This document shows, piece after piece, positions 10,555 to 19,261 of a stretch of DNA of 64,000 nt. The position numbers and the translations under genes are program-made. Source of the DNA: Calidifontimicrobium sp035325925 (GTDB taxonomy: Bacteria; Pseudomonadota; Gammaproteobacteria; Burkholderiales; Burkholderiaceae_C); contig NZ_DAOKZA010000002.1 in assembly GCF_035325925.1 (NCBI RefSeq), positions 62,001-126,000 of the forward strand. Reading direction: 5' to 3'. Numbering within the stretch: the stretch's first letter is position 1; each line of letters begins with the position of its first letter. The notes beneath the pieces are model-generated. The model had not been told where the DNA came from. It saw nothing but the letters and a program-made list of their open reading frames with translations, and did not search any database.

Positions 10555-11772
10555 ATGCCTGCTCCCACCGCGCGCGCCCTCGCCCGGGGCTTCACGCTGA
10601 CCGGCCCGCCGCCGGGTTTCGTCGACGACCCCTACCCGTTCTACGCGGCGCTGCGCGCCCACGCGCCGGTGCACGAGATGGCGCCGGGATCGCTGCTGCT
10701 GACGCGCCACGACGACGTCGCCGCGATGTACCGCGACCCTGCGGCGAGCTCCGACAAGCGGCGCGAGTTCGCGCCCAGGTTCGGCGCCGGCACACCGCTG
10801 TACGAGCACCACACGACCAGCCTGGTGTTCAACGACGCGCCGCTGCACACGCGCGTGCGCCGGCCGATCGTCACCGCGCTGAACCCGCGCGCACTGGCGC
10901 GCATGGAAGCGCCGCTGGTCGCCCTCGTCGACGCCCTGCTCGACCGCCTCGCCGCGCTGCCCGCGCCCGACCTGATCGACGACTACGCGGCGCGCATCCC
11001 GCTCGAGGTGATCGGCAACCTGCTCGACATCCCGCCGGCCGAACGCGGCCCGCTGCGCGACTGGTCGCTGGCAATCCTGTCGGCCCTCGAGCCGGCGCCG
11101 TCGCCCGCGGTGCTGGGGCGCGGCCACGCCGCCGTCGACGAGTTCAAGGCCTACCTGCGCGGCCTCGTCGCCGAGCGGCGCAGGCACCCCGGCGACATCG
11201 ACACCGACGTGCTGACGCGGCTGATCCACGGCGACGGCGAGCCGCTGTCGGACACCGAGCTGCTGCACCAGTGCATCTTCCTGCTCAACGCCGGCCACGA
11301 GACGACGACCAACCTGATCGGCAACGGCGTGCACGCGCTGCTGGTGCACCGCGGCGAGTTCGACCGGCTGCGCGCCGACCCCGCACTGATCACAACCGCG
11401 GTCGAGGAACTGCTGCGCTTCGAGAGCCCGCTGCAGCTGAACAACCGCGTGACGACGGCGCCGGTGACGCTCGGCGGCCGCGACTGGCCGGCCGGCACCT
11501 TCGTGACGCTGGGCATCGGCGCGGCGAACCGCGATCCGGCGGTGTTCGCCGACCCCGACCGGCTCGACATCGCGCGCAAGCCGAACCCGCACCTGGCGTT
11601 CGGCCACGGCGCGCACGCCTGCGCCGGCATGAACGTCGCGCGCCTCGAGGCGCGCATCGCGGTCGGCCGCCTCGTCGCGCGGTTCCCGCGCGTCGACCTC
11701 GCGGCGCCGCCCGAACGCGACCCGCGCATCCGCTTCCGCGGCTTTCGGCGCCTGCCGGTGCGCATCGGCTGA
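10555..11772 (+). CDS. Cytochrome P450
   Basis: Heme-thiolate monooxygenase of about 405 residues, soluble bacterial class. The I-helix oxygen-activation motif AGHETT is at residues 246-251, ExxR at Glu285-Arg288, and the heme loop FGHGAHACAG at 349-358 with Cys356 as iron ligand. ATG at 10555 is chosen because the text before it (to a GTG at 10504) is not P450-like. The N-terminus begins directly with the PYPFYAALRAHAPVHEM meander. No ferredoxin or reductase gene is adjacent, so redox partners must come from elsewhere. Substrate unknown. Eight bases separate it from the AlkC-like gene, which suggests co-transcription. Confidence 0.93.
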   Translation: MPAPTARALARGFTLTGPPPGFVDDPYPFYAALRAHAPVHEMAPGSLLLTRHDDVAAMYRDPAASSDKRREFAPRFGAGTPLYEHHTTSLVFNDAPLHTRVRRPIVTALNPRALARMEAPLVALVDALLDRLAALPAPDLIDDYAARIPLEVIGNLLDIPPAERGPLRDWSLAILSALEPAPSPAVLGRGHAAVDEFKAYLRGLVAERRRHPGDIDTDVLTRLIHGDGEPLSDTELLHQCIFLLNAGHETTTNLIGNGVHALLVHRGEFDRLRADPALITTAVEELLRFESPLQLNNRVTTAPVTLGGRDWPAGTFVTLGIGAANRDPAVFADPDRLDIARKPNPHLAFGHGAHACAGMNVARLEARIAVGRLVARFPRVDLAAPPERDPRIRFRGFRRLPVRIG

Positions 11773-11779
11773 CGCCACG

Positions 11780-12907
11780 ATGGCCGAGCCGTTCAAGCTG
11801 CTGCTCGATGCCGACGTCGTGCGCCGCGCCGGCCGCCACCTGCAGCGCACATGGCCGGCGTTCGACCGCCGCCGATTCGAGCGCCTGGCCCTCGACGGAC
11901 TCGACGCACTCGAGCTGAAGGCGCGTGCGATGCACATCGCCGACGCGCTCGAGGCGACGCTGCCGCCGCGTTTCGCCGACGCCGCCGCGGTGATCGAGGC
12001 CGCGCTGGGCGCGCCGCTGCCGGTCGACGGCGAGCCGGCGCGCGACCGCGACGACGGCCTCGCCGGCTGGATCGTCTGGCCGCTCGGCGAGTTCGTCGCG
12101 CGCCGCGGCCTCGACGACGCGCCGCGCGCGCTGCAATGCCTGCACGCGCTGACGCAGCGCTCGAGCGCCGAGTGGGCGATCCGCCCGTTCATCGAACGCG
12201 ACCCCGCCACCGTGTTCGCCACGCTGCGGCGATGGACGCGCGACCCCAGCGCGCACGTGCGCCGTCTCGCCAGCGAAGGCAGCCGTCCGCGGCTGCCCTG
12301 GGGGCAGCAGCTGAAGTCGCTGATCGCCGACCCGTCGCCGACGCTGCCGCTGCTCGCCGCGCTGCAGGACGACGCCAGCGCCACCGTGCGCCGCAGCGTC
12401 GCGAACCACTTGAACGACATCGCGAAGGACCACCCCGCGGTCGTCGTCGCGTGGCTGCGCGAACACCTGCCGGGTGCACCGCCGGCACGCATCAAGCTGC
12501 TGCGCCACGCCAGTCGCACGCTGGTCAAGCACGGCCACCCCGAGGTGCTCGCGCTGTGGGGCGCGGGTCAGCCGCTGCGCGGCCAGGTGGCGCTGCGCGT
12601 GTCGCCGCCCGCGATCCGGCTCGGCGACGCGATCACGCTCGAGGTGCGGCTGCATTCGACGGCGCGGCGCGCCCAGCCGCTGCTGATCGACTATGCGCTG
12701 CACCACGTGAAGGCCGACGGTGCGCCCCGGCCGAAGGTCTTCAAGGGCTGGAAGCTCGAACTCGCGGCCGGCGAGCAGCGGACGCTGCGCAAGCGCCACG
12801 CGCTGCGGCCGGTCACCGTGCGCCGCTACCACGCCGGGCGGCACGTCGTCGACCTGCGGGTCAACGGCCGCACGGTGGCCAGCGCCGCGTTCGACCTGCG
12901 GCTGTAG
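11780..12907 (+). CDS. DNA alkylation repair protein, AlkC-like 3-methyladenine glycosylase
   Basis: 375-residue protein of the HEAT-like-repeat DNA glycosylase superfamily (AlkC/AlkD). Residues 1 to about 245 are helical repeats with the family signature LASEGSRPRLPWG near 161-173 and SVANHLNDIAKDHP near 210. Residues about 255-375 are beta-rich (VALRVSPPAIRLGDAITLEV, later YHAGRHVVDLRVNG) and match the immunoglobulin-like C-terminal domain known for AlkC but not AlkD. AlkC enzymes excise cationic methylated bases such as 3-methyladenine without base flipping. Co-directional with the upstream P450 at 7-base spacing; a functional link is not obvious. Confidence 0.85.
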   Translation: MAEPFKLLLDADVVRRAGRHLQRTWPAFDRRRFERLALDGLDALELKARAMHIADALEATLPPRFADAAAVIEAALGAPLPVDGEPARDRDDGLAGWIVWPLGEFVARRGLDDAPRALQCLHALTQRSSAEWAIRPFIERDPATVFATLRRWTRDPSAHVRRLASEGSRPRLPWGQQLKSLIADPSPTLPLLAALQDDASATVRRSVANHLNDIAKDHPAVVVAWLREHLPGAPPARIKLLRHASRTLVKHGHPEVLALWGAGQPLRGQVALRVSPPAIRLGDAITLEVRLHSTARRAQPLLIDYALHHVKADGAPRPKVFKGWKLELAAGEQRTLRKRHALRPVTVRRYHAGRHVVDLRVNGRTVASAAFDLRL

Positions 12908-12914
12908 CCTCGCG

Positions 12915-13268
12915 TCAGCGCAGCCGGCGCGCCCAGTCGTCGGCGTCGAAGCCGACCGTGACGCTGCCGTCGGGCCAGCGCACCACCGGCCGACGGATCA
13001 CGCTGGGCTGGCGCAGCATCAGCGCACGGGCCGCAGCGGCGTCGACGACGGCTGCCTTCGCCGCGTCGTCGAGGCGGCGCCAGGTCGTGCCCCGGCGGTT
13101 GAGCAGCGGTTCCCAGCCCAGCGCGGCGATCCAGTCGTCGAGCGCCTCGGCCGGCACGCCCGACTTCCTGAAGTCGTGGAAGTCGGCCGCGCGGCCATGG
13201 TCGACGAGCCAGGCGCGGGCGCGCTTGACGGCGTCGCAGTTCGTGATGCCGTAGACGATGGGGTTCAT
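12915..13268 (-). CDS. ArsC/Spx-family protein (YffB-like)
   Basis: 117-residue thioredoxin-fold protein of the arsenate reductase-like family. A single cysteine (Cys11 in YGITNCDAVKRA) is present and the Cxx(C) partner is missing, as in YffB rather than classical ArsC. RPVVRWPDGSVTVGFD near the end is the usual C-terminal motif. YffB-type proteins bind glutathione and their physiological role is unclear; calling it an arsenate reductase would overstate the evidence. Tail-to-tail with the AlkC-like gene, seven bases apart. Confidence 0.85.
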   Translation of the reverse strand: MNPIVYGITNCDAVKRARAWLVDHGRAADFHDFRKSGVPAEALDDWIAALGWEPLLNRRGTTWRRLDDAAKAAVVDAAAARALMLRQPSVIRRPVVRWPDGSVTVGFDADDWARRLR

Positions 13269-13283
13269 CTTCGAAAGTCGGCG

Positions 13284-13775
13284 TCAGTCGCGATCGCTGG
13301 GCGCGTCGCAGACCGGGTCGATCATGTAGCCGCCACCGTCGACCGCGCGGCCCGCGGCGTCGAAGGTCATGCGAAACCACAGGCAGTCGTTGGTCGGGTA
13401 GCGCCACGACCACACCACGTGGCCCTGCCAGCCCACCCGCTGCACCTCGCCAGCACGGCCGATGCGGCGCAGCACCTCGTCGGCGCCCATCCCAGGCGCG
13501 AGCGTCGCGAAGTGGCGCTCGCCCAGCACCTGCTCGGCACGCAGCGCGCGCCCGCCGGCGTCGACGTCGACCATCCAGGTCACGCGGCCGAACGGGCCGG
13601 TGGCGAACTCGAGCCGGGTCGTCCCGTCGGGCATCGCGTATCGGCCGGTCGGCGCGCCGAGCGCGCGCAAGACCTCGGCCTCGCTCTGGCCGGGCTGCAC
13701 CGGCGCGCCGAGCGAGGCACAGCCGGCCAGCAGCAGCAGCAGCAGCAGCCAGGACCATCGCAGCAGTGGTGTCAT
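13284..13775 (-). CDS. BamE/SmpA-like outer-membrane lipoprotein
   Basis: 163-residue putative lipoprotein. The signal peptide MTPLLRWSWLLLLLLLAGC ends in lipobox LAGC with Cys19; the leucine run is encoded by a CAG/CTG-like repeat at 13728-13750. The mature part carries PGQSEAEVLRALGAPTGRY and later PGMGADEVLRRIGRAGEV, two BamE/OmlA-type helix-hairpin signatures, so it looks like a duplicated half-domain. Start at 13775 is set by the signal peptide; upstream in-frame sequence is not coding-like. Exact function unknown. Confidence 0.8.
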   Translation of the reverse strand: MTPLLRWSWLLLLLLLAGCASLGAPVQPGQSEAEVLRALGAPTGRYAMPDGTTRLEFATGPFGRVTWMVDVDAGGRALRAEQVLGERHFATLAPGMGADEVLRRIGRAGEVQRVGWQGHVVWSWRYPTNDCLWFRMTFDAAGRAVDGGGYMIDPVCDAPSDRD

Positions 13776-13821
13776 CGGTACTCGCCTCTGGGGCCGGGTG
13801 AGCGCACGCACGGCGACCGCG

Positions 13822-14244
13822 TCACTCGCGCACGTGGCCCGACAGCTCGAACTGCGGCCGCACCTGACCGGCGCTTGTGTAGGCCGGCTGCACGTGCCGC
13901 GGATCGGTCGGCGCCACCTGGCGCACCGTCGCGACCCACGCCGGCGGCGGGGGTGGCGGCGACGGCGCGAGCCGGTCCAGCTCGTCGATGCGGTCGAGGT
14001 GGCGAACGATGTCGTCGAGGCTGCAGCGGCCGATGCGGTAGCACGACGGCAAGGCAGTTGCCCAGCCCGCACGCGATGCCGGGCCGCGCCACGCCAGCGG
14101 TGGCACGGCCTGCCCATGCGCCCACCACGGTGCGGCGTGCGCGGGCCACGCCAGATCGCTCGGCGCGGCGTGCCGCTGCGCGACGGCAGACGACGGCAGC
14201 GCCATGATCGCTGCCGCGGTCAGCAGGTGCAGCCACGACTCCAT
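13822..14244 (-). CDS. Exported hypothetical protein
   Basis: 140 residues, not recognised. Begins with a likely Sec signal peptide (MESWLHLLTAAAIMALPSSAVAQ, cleavage after about 22). The rest is rich in Pro, Ala, Arg and Trp, with a PPPPPP run near residue 97 and two cysteines in SCYRIGRCSLDD that could form a disulfide in the periplasm. It precedes the lipoprotein gene on the same strand with a 46-base gap, so the two may be co-expressed. Confidence 0.6.
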   Translation of the reverse strand: MESWLHLLTAAAIMALPSSAVAQRHAAPSDLAWPAHAAPWWAHGQAVPPLAWRGPASRAGWATALPSCYRIGRCSLDDIVRHLDRIDELDRLAPSPPPPPPAWVATVRQVAPTDPRHVQPAYTSAGQVRPQFELSGHVRE

Positions 14245-14319
14245 CGGCGCATCGTAGCGCCGCGCACGACGGCGCGCACCGGCGAGGTCATGCCCCTTGG
14301 CGGGCGTCCGGCGCCGGCC

Positions 14320-14967
14320 TCAGGCCACCGCGATCACGACGTGCAGGTGCCGCGGCCCGTGCGCGCCCAGCACCAGGCTGCCCTCGATGTCGGTGGTGCC
14401 GCTGGCCCCGGTCACGAGGTTGGCGTTGCGCGGCGGCTTCGCACCCTCCACCGCCCGCGCGTAGTCCTCGAGGTAGGCCAGGATGCGGCCGGCGCGCAGC
14501 AGAACCAGGTGGTGCAGAGGCAGGAAGTGCGCCAGCACCGGCGTCTCAGCGTCGGAGTGGAACACCAGCGAGCCGGTCTCGGCGATGCCCCAGCGCGCCA
14601 GGCCGACCGCGGCCGTTTCGTCGGGCGCCACCGCGTCGTGCACCTCGAACCCCGTCCAGTCGAGCGCGCGCAGCGCGGCCGCGGGCTGCAGCGCGATCGC
14701 CGGCGCGAGCCCGCGCGCGTCGAGGTAGCGGCGCACCGCCGCGGGCAGCTCGTCGGCACGGGCGATCCGGTCCACCGTCGCCGCCACCTTCGGCGTGGTC
14801 ACGCGCGCGACGAAGGCGTCGACGAGCGACGTCGCGAGCAGCGCCGGGCGGGTCGATGCCGGGTCGTCGAGCAGCGCCGCGGCGTCGCGCCGGATCCGCG
14901 CCGCGTCGGCGGTGCGCGGGCCGAGCGCCGCGCGCACCGCAGCGAGGATGGTCTCGCGCGCGCTCAT
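14320..14967 (-). CDS. lutC: L-lactate utilization protein LutC (LUD domain)
   Basis: 215-residue LUD-domain subunit of the LutABC L-lactate oxidation complex, cytoplasmic. It ends in NLVTGASGTTDIEGSLVLGAHGPR, with the family motif GASGTTDIEG. Start taken at ATG 14967 (MSARETILAAVRAAL), where homology begins; the longer frame upstream overlaps lutB. Last gene of lctP-lutA-lutB-lutC on the minus strand, 58 bases after lutB. Confidence 0.88.
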   Translation of the reverse strand: MSARETILAAVRAALGPRTADAARIRRDAAALLDDPASTRPALLATSLVDAFVARVTTPKVAATVDRIARADELPAAVRRYLDARGLAPAIALQPAAALRALDWTGFEVHDAVAPDETAAVGLARWGIAETGSLVFHSDAETPVLAHFLPLHHLVLLRAGRILAYLEDYARAVEGAKPPRNANLVTGASGTTDIEGSLVLGAHGPRHLHVVIAVA

Positions 14968-15025
14968 CGGCAGACCCCGCCCGCCGCGCGCCGGCAGACA
15001 AGCGCACGGCAGCAGCGCGGTGCGC

Positions 15026-16453
15026 TCATCGCCTGCCGCCCGCACCGACGTCGTCGCCTTCGGCCAGCATCGCCATGAAGGTCTTGCGCGCCGGCGCCGG
15101 GAAGTCGCGGTGCCGCGTCCACGCGCCCAGCCCCGGCATGCCGCGCACCCACCCGGCGCGCGCGAACAGCCGCATCGCGCGCACGCCCAGGGTCGCGCCC
15201 AGCCGGTACAGCCGCGGCCTCGCGGCGACGAAAGTGAACACGCCCAGGCCGAAGCGCATCGCGCCCGGCTCCAGGCCGTCGCGCCACGAGCGATCGCGCC
15301 AGCCCCGCAGCAGCGTCGGCAGCGGGATCCTCACCGGGCACACCTCCTGGCACTTGCCGTTGAGCGTGCAGGCGTGCGCCAGGTCGCGCGAGGTCTCGAG
15401 GCCGTCGAACACCGGCGTCAGCACCGCTCCCATCGGCCCCGGGTAGGTGCCGCCGTAGGCGTGGCCGCCGAGCTGGCGGAACACGACGCAGTGGTTCATG
15501 CACGCGCCGCAGCGGATGCAGCGCAGCATCTCGCGCAACGCGGCGTCGCCCAGCATGCGCGTGCGGCCGTTGTCCACCAGCACGATGTGGAACTCGTCGG
15601 GTCCGTCGCGATCGCCCGGCTGCCTCGGGCCGCAGTGGAACGTGGTGTACTGGGTGACGTCGGCGCCGGTGGCCGAGCGCACCAGCAGGCGCAGCATCGC
15701 GAACGCATGCGCGGTGCTGGGCACCAGCTTCTCGATGCCGGCGGTGACGATGTGCATGCGCGGCGGCGAGGTGGTCAGCTCGGCGTTGCCCTCGTTGGTC
15801 ACGGTGCAGGTGGCGCCGGTGTCGGCGATCAGGAAGTTGGCGCCCGAGATAGCGACGTCGGCGCCGAGGAACTTGTCGCGCAGCTCGCGCCGCGCGCTGT
15901 CGACCATGGCCTCGATGGTCTCGTCGCGGTGCGGCACGCGGTGCGCGCGCTTGAACATCGCCGACACCTGCTCGCGCGTGCGATGCATCGACGGCCAGAC
16001 GATGTGCGATGGCCGGTCGCCGCCGAGCTGCACGATGTGCTCGGCCAGGTCGGTCTCGACGCGCTCGATGCCGGCGGCGTCGAGCGCGTGCGGCAGCCCG
16101 ATCTCCTCGCCGAGCATCGACTTGACGCGGGTGACGCGCCCGGCGCCGGCCTGCCGGCACAGCTCGACGACGATGCGCGAGGCCTCGTCGGCGGTCGCCG
16201 CCCAGTGCACGCGGGCACCGGAGGCGACGGCGTTGCGCTCGAACTCGGCCAGGTAGTGATCGAGGTGGGCAACGACATGGTCCTTGATGCGCTGGCCGCG
16301 CTCGCGCGCGGCCTCGAACTGCGGGAAGTCGGCCAGCGCGGCGGCGCGCTTGCGTTCGGCGGTGCCGGTGGTGCGGTCGATCGCGAGCTTGAGCGTCGCG
16401 TCGGCCAGCGCCGCGTCGGCTCGCGCCTTGAACGACAACGGTGCGGCGTGCAT
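15026..16453 (-). CDS. lutB: L-lactate utilization iron-sulfur protein LutB
   Basis: 475-residue LUD plus ferredoxin-like protein, electron-transfer subunit of the lactate oxidation complex. Central LUD motifs include GANFLIADTGATCTVTNEGN near 205-225. The first 4Fe-4S motif is CIRCGACMNHC; the second is CTLNGKCQEVCPV, in which the usual first cysteine of CxxC is displaced five residues upstream. Four bases separate it from lutA, consistent with coupling. Together LutABC converts L-lactate to pyruvate in bacteria using a non-flavin complex, as established in Bacillus. Confidence 0.92.
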   Translation of the reverse strand: MHAAPLSFKARADAALADATLKLAIDRTTGTAERKRAAALADFPQFEAARERGQRIKDHVVAHLDHYLAEFERNAVASGARVHWAATADEASRIVVELCRQAGAGRVTRVKSMLGEEIGLPHALDAAGIERVETDLAEHIVQLGGDRPSHIVWPSMHRTREQVSAMFKRAHRVPHRDETIEAMVDSARRELRDKFLGADVAISGANFLIADTGATCTVTNEGNAELTTSPPRMHIVTAGIEKLVPSTAHAFAMLRLLVRSATGADVTQYTTFHCGPRQPGDRDGPDEFHIVLVDNGRTRMLGDAALREMLRCIRCGACMNHCVVFRQLGGHAYGGTYPGPMGAVLTPVFDGLETSRDLAHACTLNGKCQEVCPVRIPLPTLLRGWRDRSWRDGLEPGAMRFGLGVFTFVAARPRLYRLGATLGVRAMRLFARAGWVRGMPGLGAWTRHRDFPAPARKTFMAMLAEGDDVGAGGRR

Positions 16454-16456
16454 CGC

Positions 16457-17239
16457 TCAACCCTCCTCGCCGATGGCCGCATCGGCGCGACCGGCCAGCA
16501 CCTCGGCGGCGTGGAACACGCGCACCGCCGAGCCGTTGCGCTTGAGCTTGCCGGCCATGTGCATCAGGCAGCCCATGTCGCCGCCGAGCAGCAGCTGCGC
16601 GCCGCTGCCGTCGATGGCGGTGGCCTTCTCGCCGACGACCGCGTTCGAGATCGCCGGGTACTTGACGCAGAACGTGCCGCCGAAGCCGCAGCACACGTCG
16701 TGGCCCTGCAGCGGCTTCATCGCCAGCCCGTCGACCGCCGCCAGCAGCGCGCGCGGCTGGCCGAAGACGCCCAGCTCGCGCAGCCCCGAGCAGCTGTCGT
16801 GGTACGTGGCGCTGGCGTCCAGGCGGCGGCCCGACGGCCGGAAACGCATGACGTCGACGAGGAAGCTCATCAGCTCGTGACTGCGCTCACCCAGGCGCCG
16901 GGCACGCTCGGCCCACGGCGGATCGTCGGCCAGCGCCTCGGGATAGTGCGTGCGCGTCATGCCGACGCACGACCCCGACGGCGCGACCACGTAGTCGTAC
17001 GGCTCGAAGATCTCGATGAAGCGGCGCGCCAGCAACGCCGTGTCGCGCGTGTCGCCGCTGTTGAAGGCCGGCTGGCCGCAGCAGGTCTGCGCCGACGGCA
17101 CCTCGACGCGGCAGCCGGCCTCGCGCAGCAGCTGCAGCGCCGAGAAGCCCACGTTGGGCCGCATCGCGTCGACCAGGCAGGTCACGAACAGCGCGACGCG
17201 TGGCGACGACGCCGTCGACGGAACCGGGGGGCTGGCCAT
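16457..17239 (-). CDS. lutA: L-lactate utilization iron-sulfur protein LutA
   Basis: 260-residue protein with two cysteine-rich CCG domains: CCGQPAFNSGD near residue 55 and CCGFGGTFCVKYP near 200, plus GSCVGM between. These domains bind iron-sulfur clusters in LutA and in heterodisulfide-reductase-like proteins. Start is placed at ATG 17239 (MASPPVPST), because the family core VALFVTCLVDAMRPNVG begins soon after; an upstream in-frame ATG at 17323 adds 28 non-conserved residues. Preceded by lctP, 112 bases upstream. Confidence 0.9.
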   Translation of the reverse strand: MASPPVPSTASSPRVALFVTCLVDAMRPNVGFSALQLLREAGCRVEVPSAQTCCGQPAFNSGDTRDTALLARRFIEIFEPYDYVVAPSGSCVGMTRTHYPEALADDPPWAERARRLGERSHELMSFLVDVMRFRPSGRRLDASATYHDSCSGLRELGVFGQPRALLAAVDGLAMKPLQGHDVCCGFGGTFCVKYPAISNAVVGEKATAIDGSGAQLLLGGDMGCLMHMAGKLKRNGSAVRVFHAAEVLAGRADAAIGEEG

Positions 17240-17351
17240 GGGCGTGCTTTCGGTTGGGGTGGCGTCGGACGCAGCCCCGCCGATGCGCGCTGCTGCCGAC
17301 GCGACGATAACGCATCGGGGCATCGGGCGGTGGCCGCGTGCCGACCGCCGC

Positions 17352-19055
17352 TCAGGGCGGCTTCACGCCGATCAGCGGGTCGCCCCAGCGCAGCAGATGC
17401 ATCGCGATCATCGCCAGCGCACCGGTCGATGCGACGTAGTAGACCGTCGGCAGGACGGTGCGGCGCAGCGTCTGGCCCTCGCGCCCCATCAGGCCCACCG
17501 TCGCCGACGCGGCGACGACGTTGTGGATGGCGATCATGTTGCCGGCTGCCGCGCCGATCGACTGCGCCGCCACCATCGTCGCGCCGCTGACGCCGAGCGC
17601 CTGCGCAACGCTGTACTGATACTGGCCGAGCATCAGGTTCGAGACGGTGTTCGAACCCGCGAGGAAGGCGCCGAGTGCGCCGACGGCCGGCGCGAACAGC
17701 GGGTAGACGTCGCCGACCGAGCCCGCCACCCAGCGCGCCATCGCTATCGGCATGCTCGCCAGTCCGTGGGCGTTGACACCCGACTGGATCATGATGCGCA
17801 CCATCGGCACCGTGAACACCAGCACGAAGCCTGCGCCCAGCAGCGTGCCGCCGGACTCGCGCGCCGCCTTGACGAAGCCGGTGACCGGCATGCGGTGCAG
17901 GGCGATCGTGACCAGGCAGACGAACACGAGGACGCCGCCCGGCAGGTACAGCGGCTGGAAGCTGCCACCGATGCCGGTCTCGCCGAGGATGTCGCCTGCG
18001 CCGATGCTGACCGACTGCATCCACGCCTTGAGCGGCTCGATGGTGCGGCTGGCCACCAGCAACAGCGCCAGCAGCCCGTAGGGCACCCACGCCAGCAGCG
18101 TCGGAATGCGCCGGCTGCCGAGCTCGTCGAGCTTCATCTCGACGTCGCCCATCCACTCGGCCGGCCACTGCCTCGGGTCGGCGAAGTCCCAGCTCTGCTT
18201 CGGCACCAGGAAACCGGCGCGCGCGGCCAGTGTCGCCAGCGCCAAGCCGGTGAGGCCGCCGAGCAGCGACGGAAACTCCGGCCCCAGGTAGCGTCCGGCC
18301 AGGCCGTAGGGCACGGTGAACGCGAAGGCCGCGAACAGCGCGAACGGCACCGCCGGCAGCGCCTCGGCCCACGAGCGGTTGCGGCCGAAGAAGCGGGTCA
18401 TGAACAGCACCAGGAACACCGGAATCAGCGTGCCGGCGATCGCGTGTCCCAGCGCGACCCGCTCGACCACCAGGTCGAAGAAGTCGGCCCAGCTCAGGCC
18501 CTGCGCTTGCAGCGCCTGCGTCATCGACTCGCGCTGCAACCCGCCCTGCACACCGACGATCAGCGGCGTGCCGACGGCGCCGAACGACACCGGGGTCGAC
18601 TGGATGATCATGCCGAACGTCACCGCCGACAGCGCCGGGAACCCCACCGCGACCATCAGCGGCCCGGCCACCGCCGCCGGCGTGCCGAAGCCCGATGCCC
18701 CCTCGATGAAGCTGCCGAACAGCCACGCGATCAGGATCACCTGGATGCGGCGGTCGGGGCTGATGCGCGCGAAGCCGCTGCGGATCCCGGCGATGCCGCC
18801 CGAGTGTTTCAGCGTGTTGAGCAGCAGCAGCGCACCGAAGACGATCCACAGCACCTGCACGGTGACGATCAACCCTTCGAGCGTGGCCGCGGCCACCCGG
18901 TTGAAGCCGACACCCCAGGCGAACAGCGCGATCGACGCCGTGACGAGGTAGACCAGCGGCATCGCGCGCCTGGCCGGCCAGCCGAGGCCGACCAGCAGGA
19001 TGCCCGACAGGGCGATCGGCGTGAAGGCCAGGAGTGCCTGCAGACCAGCGGTCAC
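17352..19055 (-). CDS. lctP: L-lactate permease (LctP family)
   Basis: 567-residue inner-membrane permease with about 13 hydrophobic segments. GSFIEGASGFGTPAAVAGPL near residues 105-125 is the LctP hallmark. The start is a GTG at 19055, six bases after the strong ribosome site aggagg (complement of 19062-19067); the longer frame upstream is not coding-like. It leads the lutABC genes, so uptake and oxidation of lactate (or glycolate) are encoded together. Divergent from the metallo-hydrolase gene at 19262; no adjacent LldR/LutR regulator is seen. Confidence 0.9.
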   Translation of the reverse strand: MTAGLQALLAFTPIALSGILLVGLGWPARRAMPLVYLVTASIALFAWGVGFNRVAAATLEGLIVTVQVLWIVFGALLLLNTLKHSGGIAGIRSGFARISPDRRIQVILIAWLFGSFIEGASGFGTPAAVAGPLMVAVGFPALSAVTFGMIIQSTPVSFGAVGTPLIVGVQGGLQRESMTQALQAQGLSWADFFDLVVERVALGHAIAGTLIPVFLVLFMTRFFGRNRSWAEALPAVPFALFAAFAFTVPYGLAGRYLGPEFPSLLGGLTGLALATLAARAGFLVPKQSWDFADPRQWPAEWMGDVEMKLDELGSRRIPTLLAWVPYGLLALLLVASRTIEPLKAWMQSVSIGAGDILGETGIGGSFQPLYLPGGVLVFVCLVTIALHRMPVTGFVKAARESGGTLLGAGFVLVFTVPMVRIMIQSGVNAHGLASMPIAMARWVAGSVGDVYPLFAPAVGALGAFLAGSNTVSNLMLGQYQYSVAQALGVSGATMVAAQSIGAAAGNMIAIHNVVAASATVGLMGREGQTLRRTVLPTVYYVASTGALAMIAMHLLRWGDPLIGVKPP

Positions 19056-19261
19056 GATCACCCTCCTCGGTGCGCGGGCAGTCCCGGCGCGGATCGCCCA
19101 AGCCATTGGACGGTCTTCCGCTGCCGCCTCGGCCGTCGCCGCGACGACCGCGTTCGTGGCGTCGAAGGCAGACCACGCCTTGTCCGTCGGGAACGCCTCG
19201 CTGTCAATGGTGGCACCGCCGCGGCACACTGCGGCATCGACCTCTTGACAGGAGCCCTCAC

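Noticed and set aside
13728..13750. Run of cag/agc trinucleotides
   Set aside because: It encodes the leucine stretch of a lipoprotein signal peptide; no other repeat function is needed.
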